Source: Streptomyces sp. GESEQ-4
Lineage (GTDB): Bacteria > Actinomycetota > Actinomycetes > Streptomycetales > Streptomycetaceae
Reading direction: 5' to 3'
Assembly (NCBI RefSeq): GCF_017948455.1
Contig: NZ_JAFFSU010000002.1
Location: forward strand, 434,001-498,000
DNA: 64,000 nt
How positions within the stretch are numbered: the first letter of the stretch is position 1; each line of letters begins with the position of its first letter. Both the position numbers and the translations under genes were made by a program. Under the pieces are notes generated by a model. The model searched no databases. It was not told the DNA's origin and worked only from the letters and a program-made list of their open reading frames with translations. Positions 25,412 to 33,101 of this stretch are shown here, piece after piece.

Positions 25412-27537
25412 CCACCGTCACCCCCTTGAAAGGCTTCGTCGGCACCGCGCACACGCGCGTGGAGGGACGCGAGAAGGTCACCGGCGCCGCCCGCTACGCG
25501 GGCGAGATCCCCTTCGCCGAACTCGCCCACGGCTGGCTCGTGTTGTCCACGGTCGCTCGCGGCCGGATCCGCGCCATGGACACCGAGGCCGTCCTGGCGA
25601 TGCCCGGCGTCCTCACCGTCCTGCACCACGGGAACGCCCTGCACGTCGAGACCGACTACGCGGGACTCATGGGGATGAAACCCGACCCGTCCGTCGCGCT
25701 CTTCCAGCACGACCGGGTGCCGCACGCGGGCTGGCCCGTGGCACTGGTCGTCGCCCGGACCTCCGAGCAGGCGCGGGAGGCCGCCGAGGCGCTCGTGGTG
25801 CACTACGACCAGGAGCCGCACGACGTCGCCTTCACCGACGGGCGTCCGGACGCGTACACGGCGGCGGACACGCCCGTCGCACCCGCCGTGGCCGCGAAGG
25901 GCGACCTGGAGGCCGAACTCGCCCGGTCCGCCGTCGTCGTGGACGCGGAATACACCACGCCCGAGGAACACCACAGCCCGATGGAGCCGCACGCCGCCAC
26001 CGCCCACTGGGACGGCGGCCGTCTCGAAGTCGTCGACTCCAACCAGGGCAGCATCTGGGTCCAGGGCGAACTCGCGAACCTGTTCTCCCTCGACCCGGCC
26101 TCCGTGCGCGTGCGCTCCGAACACATCGGCGGCGGCTTCGGATCCAAGGGCGTCCGCGCCCACCAGGTGGCCGCCGTCATGGCCGCGACCGTCCTCCACC
26201 GCCCGGTCCGCGTCGTCCTGACCCGCCGTCAGATGTTCTCGCTGGTCGGCTACCGCAGCCCCACCGCCCAGCGCGTCAGGCTCGGCGCCGACCCCGACGG
26301 ACGCCTGCGCGCCCTGGAGCACCAAGCTCTCAACCTCTCCTCGACGGTGCACGAGTTCCTTGAGCCCAGCGCCCTGCCGGGCCGGGTGCTGTACGACGCC
26401 GACGCCCACCACACGGCCCACCGGATCGTACGGCTCGACGTACCGACCCCCACCTTCATGCGCGCGCCGGGTGAGGCACCGGGGTCGTTCGCGCTGGAGT
26501 CGGCGCTCGACGAACTGGCCGAGAAGTGCGGCGTCGACCCGATCGACCTGCGCGCCCGCAACGAACCCGAGACGGGTCCCGTGTCCGGGCTGCCCTTCGC
26601 CGGCCGCCGGCTCCTGCTCGACTGCTTCCGGGAAGGCGCCCGCAGGTTCGGCTGGGCGGACCGCGACCCCCGCCCCGGCCTGCGCCGCGACGGCCGGTGG
26701 CTGCTCGGCACCGGCACGGCCGCGGCCACCTTCCACGCGGGCGCCTTCCCCTCCACGGCGGCGATGACGGCGGAGGCGGACGGCACCTTCAGTGTCCGGA
26801 TCTCCGCGTCCGACATCGGCACCGGCGCACGGACCGCCCTCACCCTGATCGCGGCGGACGCGCTCCACGTGACGCCGGACCGCGTCCGCGTCCTGATCGG
26901 CGACAGCGACTTCGGACCCGCGATGATCGCGGGCGGCTCGATGGGCACCAGCTCCTGGGCCTGGGCGATCACCGCGGCGGCGGACGAACTGCGCGAGCGA
27001 CTCGTCCCGGGCGCCACCATCCCTCCTGCCGGCATCACCGTCCGCTCGGACACCTCGGCGGCCATCGCCGCCCTGTCACAGAAGGAACGGCACTCCTACG
27101 GCGCCCACTTCGCCGAGGCCGCCGTCGACGTCACCACCGGCGAGGTACGCGTCCGCCGTATGCTCGGCATCTTCGCGGCGGGCCGCATCGTCAACCCGCT
27201 CACCGCCCGCAACCAGTTCGTCGGCGGCATGACCTGGGGCATCTCCATGGCCCTGCACGAAGAGGCGATCCGGGACCCGGCCTCGGGCGCCCACGTCGGC
27301 GCCGACCTCGCGGGCTACCACTTCGCCGCCAACGCCGACGTCCCGCTCATCGAAGCCGACTGGCTGCAGGAGGAACCGAACGCCGATGACCCCATCGGCA
27401 TCAAGGGCATCGGCGAGATCGGCATCGTGGGCGCCGCCGCTGCCGTCGCCAACGCGGTCTGGCACGCGACCGGCGTACGCCACCGCAGCCTCCCGATCCG
27501 CCCCGACCGTGTCCTCCAGGCAGGCCGACATGCTTGA
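25408..27537 (+). CDS. Molybdopterin-binding catalytic subunit (PaoC/YagR-like)
   Basis: A 709-residue catalytic subunit. The N-terminal hammerhead (TRVEGREKVTGAARYAGEI) is followed by the two-lobed molybdenum-binding domain. The cofactor loop GGGFGSKG, the segment FMRAPGEAPG and the catalytic Glu in IKGIGEIGIVGAAAAVANAV are intact. Length and the isolated subunit layout match PaoC. Substrates of the family include aromatic aldehydes, and N-heterocycles in related enzymes. It overlaps the FAD subunit gene by four bases and the chaperone gene by eight. Confidence 0.9.
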   Translation: MTTVTPLKGFVGTAHTRVEGREKVTGAARYAGEIPFAELAHGWLVLSTVARGRIRAMDTEAVLAMPGVLTVLHHGNALHVETDYAGLMGMKPDPSVALFQHDRVPHAGWPVALVVARTSEQAREAAEALVVHYDQEPHDVAFTDGRPDAYTAADTPVAPAVAAKGDLEAELARSAVVVDAEYTTPEEHHSPMEPHAATAHWDGGRLEVVDSNQGSIWVQGELANLFSLDPASVRVRSEHIGGGFGSKGVRAHQVAAVMAATVLHRPVRVVLTRRQMFSLVGYRSPTAQRVRLGADPDGRLRALEHQALNLSSTVHEFLEPSALPGRVLYDADAHHTAHRIVRLDVPTPTFMRAPGEAPGSFALESALDELAEKCGVDPIDLRARNEPETGPVSGLPFAGRRLLLDCFREGARRFGWADRDPRPGLRRDGRWLLGTGTAAATFHAGAFPSTAAMTAEADGTFSVRISASDIGTGARTALTLIAADALHVTPDRVRVLIGDSDFGPAMIAGGSMGTSSWAWAITAAADELRERLVPGATIPPAGITVRSDTSAAIAALSQKERHSYGAHFAEAAVDVTTGEVRVRRMLGIFAAGRIVNPLTARNQFVGGMTWGISMALHEEAIRDPASGAHVGADLAGYHFAANADVPLIEADWLQEEPNADDPIGIKGIGEIGIVGAAAAVANAVWHATGVRHRSLPIRPDRVLQAGRHA

Positions 27538-28609
27538 CCTCGCAACCGAGTTGACGCAGTGGACCAAGGAGGGCCGCGACTTCGCCGTCGCCACCGTCAT
27601 CTCCGTCAGCGGCAGCGCCCCCCGCCCACCCGGCGCCGCCCTCGCCGTCGACACCACCGGCACGGTCATCGGCTCGGTGTCCGGCGGCTGCGTGGAGGGC
27701 GCGGTGTACGACCTGTGCGTCCAGTCCCTCGAGAACGGCGAGACAGTCGTCGAACGCTTCGGCTACAGCGACGAGGAGGCGTTCGCGGTGGGTCTGACAT
27801 GCGGCGGCGTGATCGAGGTCTTGGTCACGCCGGTCACACGGGATACCCCTGACCGGGCGGTGTACGAGGCGGCGCTGTCGCGCGCTGCGCAAGAGAAACC
27901 GACGGAACTGGCCCGGGTGATAAGCGGCCCGACGGAACTTATAGGCAGGCCTGTGCAGGCGCCCCTTCAGGGGCGCGGGGAACTGCGCGACCAGCCACAA
28001 CGGACCGGCACCGTAGAACTAGACGACCGCACCCTCTTCATAGAAACCCACACCCCACCACCCCGCATGATCATCTTCGGCGCGATCGACTTCGCCGCCG
28101 CCCTCGCCCGCACCGGCAAATTCCTCGGCTACCACGTCACCGTGTGCGACGCCCGCCCCGTCTTCGCCACCCCCGCCCGCTTCCCCGACGCGGACGAGAT
28201 CGTGGTCGAGTGGCCAGACAGCTACCTCCGCCGCACGGAGACCGACGAGCACACGGTGCTGTGCGTCCTGACACACGACGCCAAGTTCGACGTACCCCTG
28301 CTGGAGACCGCACTGCGACTGCCGGTCGCGTACGTCGGCGCGATGGGCTCACGCCGTACGCATGAGGACAGGAACCGGCGACTGCGTGAAGTCGGGCTCA
28401 CGGAAAGCGAGTTGGCCGGGCTGCGCTCACCCATCGGCCTCGACCTCGGCGCCCGCACACCGGAGGAGACCGCGCTGTCCATCGCCGCGGAGATCGTCGC
28501 GGCCCGGCACGGCGGGACGGGCGTACCGCTCACTGATTCAGGGACGCCGATTCACCGCGCCGTAGCGACTAGTCGGTCTCAGCGGCGCGCTCGGAGTTCT
28601 TCTTCTTGA
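27530..28609 (+). CDS. XdhC/PaoD-like molybdenum-cofactor insertion chaperone, with an in-frame repeat insertion
   Basis: A 359-residue XdhC-family protein that sulfurates or delivers the molybdenum cofactor to the catalytic subunit encoded just upstream. The N-terminal XdhC/CoxI block SGSAPRPPGAALAVDTTG and GSVSGGCVEGAVYD are present, as are LTCGGVIEV and the C-terminal Rossmann domain with YVGAMGSRRTHEDR. Residues about 143-161 (QAPLQGRGELRDQPQRTG) are encoded by a partial copy of the palindromic element R5, in frame and without a stop. This replaces or extends the linker between the two domains, so function may survive. The last 40 bases overlap the convergent DUF5997 gene. Confidence 0.87.
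   Translation: MLDLATELTQWTKEGRDFAVATVISVSGSAPRPPGAALAVDTTGTVIGSVSGGCVEGAVYDLCVQSLENGETVVERFGYSDEEAFAVGLTCGGVIEVLVTPVTRDTPDRAVYEAALSRAAQEKPTELARVISGPTELIGRPVQAPLQGRGELRDQPQRTGTVELDDRTLFIETHTPPPRMIIFGAIDFAAALARTGKFLGYHVTVCDARPVFATPARFPDADEIVVEWPDSYLRRTETDEHTVLCVLTHDAKFDVPLLETALRLPVAYVGAMGSRRTHEDRNRRLREVGLTESELAGLRSPIGLDLGARTPEETALSIAAEIVAARHGGTGVPLTDSGTPIHRAVATSRSQRRARSSSS
27957..28012 (-). repeat. Palindromic element copy R5, inside the XdhC coding sequence
   Basis: A partial copy: hairpin GCGCCCCTTCAGGGGCGC, then GGGGAACTGCGCGACCAGCC, ACAACGGACCGG. It lacks the terminal GCGGAGCGC block. Its polarity is antisense to the host gene. It adds roughly 18 codons to the domain linker without breaking the frame. 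Confidence 0.75.
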
Positions 28610-28961
28610 TGCGGGCCGCTTCCTTGCGGACCTCGGCCTGGGTGGCTCGCTCCTTCTCCAGCCACTCGGGCATGTCCTTCTTCAGGGCCTCGATCTGCTC
28701 GGTGGTGAGGGGCTCGGTGATCCCGCCGCGCCCCAGCCCCGCGATGGACACGCCGAGCTTCGCCGCGACGACCGGACGCGGGTGCGGGCCGTCAGCGCGC
28801 AGGTCCCGCAGCCACTGGGGCGGATCGGCCTGGAGCGCGTTCAGCTCGGCACGCGAGACGACACCCTCCTGGAACTCGGCGGGGGTGGCCTCGAGGTACA
28901 CACCCAGCTTCTTCGCCGCGGTCGCGGGCTTCATGGTCTGGGTGGTCTGGTGCGACTTCAT
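28569..28961 (-). CDS. DUF5997-family protein
   Basis: A 130-residue actinobacterial protein of unknown function. MKPATAAKKLGVYLEATPAEF and PPQWLRDLRADGPHPRP are the family landmarks that I recognise, and the C-terminus is a charged helix (EWLEKERATQAEVRKEAARI). The first Met (28961) gives the conserved MKSHQTTQTMKPATAAK opening. It is divergent, 58 bp apart, from a LysR-domain protein, a pairing that I recall as recurrent in Streptomyces. Its 3' end overlaps xdhC by 41 bases in antisense. Confidence 0.8.
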   Translation of the reverse strand: MKSHQTTQTMKPATAAKKLGVYLEATPAEFQEGVVSRAELNALQADPPQWLRDLRADGPHPRPVVAAKLGVSIAGLGRGGITEPLTTEQIEALKKDMPEWLEKERATQAEVRKEAARIKKKNSERAAETD

Positions 28962-29019
28962 GCTGTCAAGACTAACGACCGGGCGGGAGACCTCCGACCA
29001 CGCCGGGTAACCTGGCGGG

Positions 29020-29787
29020 GTGACAGGCTCGGAAAGTACCCCCTCGTTCCGGCTCGCGTACGTCCCCGGGGTGACGCCCGCCAAGTGGGTGCGGATCTGG
29101 AACGAGCGCCTGCCCGACGTCCCGCTCGACCTGGTCGCCGTACCGGCCGCGGAAGCATCCGACGTCTTGCGCAAAGGCGGCGCGGACGCGGGTTTTGTAC
29201 GGCTCCCCGTGGACCGTACGTTCTTCAGCGCGATCCCCCTCTACACCGAGACGACGGTCGTCATGGTCCCCAAGGACCACCTGGTGACCGCCGCCGAGGA
29301 GGTCTCCGTCGAGGATCTCGCCGACGAGGTGGTGTTCCATCCCCTGGACGACGTTTTCGACTGGGAGCGACCGCCCGGGCAGCCCGCCTTCGAACGCCCC
29401 GCCACCACGGAGGACGCCGTCGAGCTGGTGGCGGCGGGCGTCGGCCTGCTCGTCGTACCCCAGTCGCTGGCCCGTCTGCACCACCGCCGGGACGTGACCT
29501 ACCGGCCCGTCGTGGACGCCGCTCAGTCGAGCGTCGTCCTTTCGTGGCCCGAGGAGGCGACGACCGAACTGGTCGAGGACTTCATCGGGATCGTCCGCGG
29601 GCGGACGGTCAACAGCACGAGGGGACGCACGCAGCCCGCTGCTCAGTCCCAGCCTCAGTCTCAGCCGAAGGCCAAGCGGGCCGAGACGTCCGGCGCGCGG
29701 CGCAAGCCCGCGCCGGGCAAGACGAAGGGTAAGCCCACGCGCAGCGGCGGTGGCGTGAAGCGCGGCAAGCCCCGCCGCCGCTCCTAG
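29020..29787 (+). CDS. LysR substrate-binding-domain protein without HTH
   Basis: A 255-residue protein containing a LysR-type periplasmic-binding fold from the start (FRLAYVPGVTPAKWVRIWNER to GVGLLVVPQSLARLHHR), with no DNA-binding helix-turn-helix. A long low-complexity tail follows from about residue 200, Gln/Ser/Pro then Lys/Arg-rich (ending VKRGKPRRRS), which could contact DNA or RNA non-specifically. GTG start at 29020. It is divergent from the DUF5997 gene, and the pair probably works together. A ligand-sensing role is inference. Confidence 0.8.
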   Translation: MTGSESTPSFRLAYVPGVTPAKWVRIWNERLPDVPLDLVAVPAAEASDVLRKGGADAGFVRLPVDRTFFSAIPLYTETTVVMVPKDHLVTAAEEVSVEDLADEVVFHPLDDVFDWERPPGQPAFERPATTEDAVELVAAGVGLLVVPQSLARLHHRRDVTYRPVVDAAQSSVVLSWPEEATTELVEDFIGIVRGRTVNSTRGRTQPAAQSQPQSQPKAKRAETSGARRKPAPGKTKGKPTRSGGGVKRGKPRRRS

Positions 29788-29795
29788 CCCAAGGC

Positions 29796-30124
29796 TCACT
29801 TCGGCGGCAGGCTCGCCGCGAACGCGTGTCCCTGGTCGACCACGCCCCGAGGTCGGCGTCCTCCGCCAGCGCGGAGCCGTCGACGAGGATCCAGCCGCGC
29901 ATCGGCCGTCCCGTCATGTCGAAGACCCGGGTACCGGGCCGGGCCAGCGCCGCCTCGGTGGCGTCCGGGCCGACCCGGACCATGAGGTCGTCGCCGCTCA
30001 CCCCGACGGCCATGTTGCCGCGGTGCAGGAAGGCGAGGCCGCCGAACATCTTCTTCTCGGTGACCTCCGGGTCCGGGCCGAGGTGCGCCCTGATCCGCTC
30101 GGCCAGTCCTTCGTCGTACGCCAT
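29796..30124 (-). pseudogene. TfoX N-terminal-domain protein with a one-base frameshift near its 3' end
   Basis: The frame opens MAYDEGLAERIRAHLG and continues with VTEKKMFGGLAFLHRGNMAVGV, the typical TfoX_N domain of about 110 residues. The normal ending (LGAW, then a short VDQGHAFAASLPPK-like tail and stop) is present but in the next frame. The change occurs around 29845, where GCGTGGTCGACCAG would need one extra G. Without correction the frame runs on for another 190 bases opposite the LysR-domain gene. This is either a true frameshift near the C-terminus or a single-base sequencing error. Confidence 0.7.
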
Positions 30125-30285
30125 GACGGTCCTCGTTCCTGAGTCCCCGGTCCCGACTCCAGGATCCCCGCGCAGGGCGGGTGAGCGCCAACGGGTCGGG
30201 AGCGTTCGGTTCCGACCACCTACGCCCAGCACCGGGGGAACATTCGACCGCGCCGATCGCGCCCCCGAGTGGCAGAATCTGCCCC

Positions 30286-32994
30286 GTGGACTGGGGGATC
30301 CTCGAGCGCGAGCCCGAGCTGGCGCGACTGGCCACGGCCGCACAGGAGGCGGCGGACGGGGCCGGATCCGTGGCGCTCGTCTTCGGGGAGGCCGGGATCG
30401 GCAAGTCCAGCCTGGTCAAGGCGATGCCGGACCGGCTGCCCGGCGGGGCACGCGTCCTGGTCGGCCAGTGCGACGACCTCGCCACCCGACGGCCGCTGGG
30501 CCCGTTCCGCGACCTCATCGGCAGCATCGGCGCCGAACTGGCGCAGGCCGTGATGGAGGGCGTCGACCGGCATCGGGTGTACGAGGCCCTGCAGGGGGAG
30601 TTGGCCGGGGTACCGCATCCGGCCGTGCTCGTCGTCGAGGACGTCCACTGGGCCGACGAGGCGTCGCTGGACGCCCTGCGGTTTCTCGTACGCAGAATGG
30701 AGCGGCTGCCCGCGCTCCTCGTACTCACCTACCGCGACGACGAGTTGAGCCGCGAGCACCCGCTGCGGCATCTGCTGGGCCAGGTGTCCCGCGCCGACCG
30801 GGTGCACCGTCTGCCGCTGGCCCGGCTGTCCCGGGACGCGGTCCGCACGCTCAGCGCCGCCAGCCGCCTCGACCCGGCGCAGGTGTACGACGTGACGTCG
30901 GGCAACCCCTTCTTCGTCGCCGAGGTCGTCGCGGCGGGCGGGGTCGGGGGAGTGCCGCCCACGGTCGTGGACGCGGTACTGGCCCGGCTGCGCGGACTGG
31001 ACGCCCTCACCATGGACGCCCTGGAGCAGCTCGCGGTCGTACCCTCGGCCGTCGAACGCACCCTCGTGGAAGCGCTCTTCGCCGACGGCGCCTCAGCGCC
31101 CCGCGAGGGGAGCGGGACCGTGTCCGACATGCGGCTGCCGCCGCGTGGGGGGCGCGACCAGCCCGCACCGGCCCGCAGCGAACGACCTGTTTTCCCAGCG
31201 GAGCGCTTCGCCGCGGCCGAGCAGCGCGGCCTGCTGACCGTCACCCCGGAGCGCGTCGCCTTCCGGCACGAGCTGATCCGCCGGGCCGTCGCCGACTCCC
31301 TGCCCGCCGCACGCCGGATCGAGCTGGACCGCAACGTCCTGGCCGCGCTCGTCGCCCGCCCCGGCACCGACCCCGCCCGCATCGTCCACCACGCCGCCCA
31401 GGCCGGCGACCGTGACGCCGTCGCTCGCTACGGACCCGACGCGGCCCGGGACGCCGCGGGCGCCGGCGCCCACCGCGAGGCCGCCGCCCACCTCCGGCTC
31501 GTCCTGCGCGAACGGCACCGCTACGCCCCGGCCGACCTCGCCGACCTGCTCGAACGCTACGCCGTGGAGAGCTACACCATCGCCGACTCCGCCTCCGCCG
31601 TCACCGCCCAGCGTGACGCCGTCGCCCTGCGCCGCTCCCTCGGCGACACCCTTGCCCTCGGCGCCGATCTGCGCTGGCTGTCCCGGATCCACTGGTGGGC
31701 CGGCGACGCGGAGGAAGCGCGGACGGCCGCGCGGGAGGCCATAGCCGTCCTCGAACACGCCGGTGACGACCGGTTGCTGGCGCTCGCGCTGAGCAACACC
31801 TCCCAGCTGCGGATGCTGTCCGACCGTTACCCCGAGGCGATCGCGTACGGCGAGCAGGCGATCGAGCTGGCCCGCAAGGCAGGTGATCAGGCGATCCTCG
31901 CGCACGCCCTCAACAACGTGGGCAGCGCCCGCTGGAAGGGCGGGGACCCGGGCGGGCGCGCGCAGGTGGAGGAGAGCCTCGACGTCGCGCTCGCCGCGGG
32001 CGAGGTCGAACACGCCTGCCGGTCCTACGCCAACATCATCTGGACCCTGCTGGAGAACGCCCAGTACGCCGAGGCCGAGACCTTCCTGCCGCCGGCGATG
32101 GAACTGGCCGAACGCGCCGAACACGTCGGCTTCCTCAACTATCTCCACGTCGAGCTGGCCATCCGCCGGCTCGCGGCCGGTGACTGGGACGACGCCGAGA
32201 AACAGGCCGAGTTCGGCATGCACGACTTCGTCCCGGCCCGCTGCCCGGCGCTCACCGTGCTCGCCCGCGTCCGCACCCGGCGCGGCAGGCCCGGCGCCGG
32301 CGAACTCCTCGAAGAGGCCTGGAAGATCGCCGTGACCACGGGCGAACTGCAGCGCACGGCACCGGTGGCGGCGGCGCTCGCGGAGGCGGCGTGGCTGCGC
32401 GGCGACCAGGCGGGCGTGGCCGAGGCCGCCGGGCCGGTCCACGCCGAGGCCCGCCGCCTCGCGGTCGGCCCCTACCAGGCCGAACTCGGCTACTGGCTCA
32501 CCAAGGCCGGACACCGCGTCCCGGCCGACGGCGCGGACCATCCGTACGCCGTGCAGGCCGCCGGAGACTGGCGCCGGGCGGCGGCGCTGTGGCGGGCGGC
32601 GGGCTGCCCGTACGAGCATGCCGCGGCCCTGGCGGAAAGCCCCGACCCGGCCGACAAACTCACCGCGCTCGCCGCCCTCGACACGCTGGGCGCCGAGCCG
32701 CTGGCCCGGCTGATCCGCGCCGAACTGCGCCGGCTCGGCGTCCGCCATATCCCCCGCGGCCCGCTCGCGGTCACCCGGGGCAACCCGGCCGGCCTGACCG
32801 AACGCCAGTTCCAGGTCATGCGGCTGCTGGCGGAGGGCCTGACCAACCCGGAGATCGCCGACCGGCTGGTCGTATCGGTGCGCACGGTCGACAACCACGT
32901 ACGCGCCGTCCTGGAGAAGCTCGACGCGCACACCCGGCGCCAGGCCACCGCGCGTGCCGCCGAGCTGGGACTGCTGGCGGGACCCGAAACGTAG
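30286..32994 (+). CDS. Large LuxR-type ATPase regulator (LAL), with an in-frame repeat insertion
   Basis: A 902-residue regulator. The AAA/NACHT-like N-terminus has Walker A GEAGIGKSSLVKAM (about residues 34-45) and Walker B LVVEDVHWADEASL. The middle is TPR-like helical repeats (such as ALSNTSQLRMLSDRYPEA). The C-terminal LuxR HTH runs from LTERQFQVMRLLAEGLTNPEI to VRTVDNHVRAVLEKL. Start: GTG 30286, following MDWGILEREPELARL-type openings of the family. Residues about 267-307 are encoded by the palindromic element R6 (GTVSDMRLPPRGGRDQPAPARS), inserted in the helical region after the ATPase core, just before FAAAEQRGLL. LAL proteins often act as pathway-specific activators, but no biosynthetic cluster lies nearby. 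The BBE-type oxidase downstream is a possible target. Confidence 0.88.
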   Translation: MDWGILEREPELARLATAAQEAADGAGSVALVFGEAGIGKSSLVKAMPDRLPGGARVLVGQCDDLATRRPLGPFRDLIGSIGAELAQAVMEGVDRHRVYEALQGELAGVPHPAVLVVEDVHWADEASLDALRFLVRRMERLPALLVLTYRDDELSREHPLRHLLGQVSRADRVHRLPLARLSRDAVRTLSAASRLDPAQVYDVTSGNPFFVAEVVAAGGVGGVPPTVVDAVLARLRGLDALTMDALEQLAVVPSAVERTLVEALFADGASAPREGSGTVSDMRLPPRGGRDQPAPARSERPVFPAERFAAAEQRGLLTVTPERVAFRHELIRRAVADSLPAARRIELDRNVLAALVARPGTDPARIVHHAAQAGDRDAVARYGPDAARDAAGAGAHREAAAHLRLVLRERHRYAPADLADLLERYAVESYTIADSASAVTAQRDAVALRRSLGDTLALGADLRWLSRIHWWAGDAEEARTAAREAIAVLEHAGDDRLLALALSNTSQLRMLSDRYPEAIAYGEQAIELARKAGDQAILAHALNNVGSARWKGGDPGGRAQVEESLDVALAAGEVEHACRSYANIIWTLLENAQYAEAETFLPPAMELAERAEHVGFLNYLHVELAIRRLAAGDWDDAEKQAEFGMHDFVPARCPALTVLARVRTRRGRPGAGELLEEAWKIAVTTGELQRTAPVAAALAEAAWLRGDQAGVAEAAGPVHAEARRLAVGPYQAELGYWLTKAGHRVPADGADHPYAVQAAGDWRRAAALWRAAGCPYEHAAALAESPDPADKLTALAALDTLGAEPLARLIRAELRRLGVRHIPRGPLAVTRGNPAGLTERQFQVMRLLAEGLTNPEIADRLVVSVRTVDNHVRAVLEKLDAHTRRQATARAAELGLLAGPET
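31087..31206 (-). repeat. Palindromic element copy R6, inside the LuxR-type regulator gene
   Basis: A nearly complete copy: imperfect hairpin GCGCCCCGCGAGGGG, GACATGCGGCTGCC, GGGGCGCGACCAGCC, GCACCGGCCCGCAGC, and the terminal CAGCGGAGCGC. It is read through in frame, adding about 40 codons. Its polarity is antisense to the host gene, as for R5. Small changes relative to other copies remove every stop codon in the sense frame. Confidence 0.8.
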
Positions 32995-33039
32995 GTATGT
33001 CTTCGCGCCGAGCTGGGTGACCCGCACGGATGCCCGGAA

Positions 33040-33083
33040 GGCCGTATCGGACTAGAAACATGCGAATCCGGCCGTATTCGGAC
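33040..33083. repeat. Direct repeat upstream of the BBE oxidoreductase
   Basis: GGCCGTATCGGAC (33040-33052) recurs as GGCCGTATTCGGAC (33070-33083), offset 30 bp, in the 107-bp gap before the oxidoreductase gene. The spacing and place suggest a control site for that gene. Confidence 0.4.
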
Positions 33084-33101
33084 ACAGGAACGGGGAACCG
33101 C

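Noticed and set aside
23859..28609. Classical xanthine dehydrogenase operon
   Set aside because: The cysteine-rich insertion in the FAD subunit and subunit sizes fit the PaoABC aldehyde oxidoreductases better; purine specificity motifs could not be shown.
30286..32994. Pathway-specific activator of a polyketide cluster
   Set aside because: The protein is of the LAL type, but no PKS, NRPS or other biosynthetic core gene is in the window.
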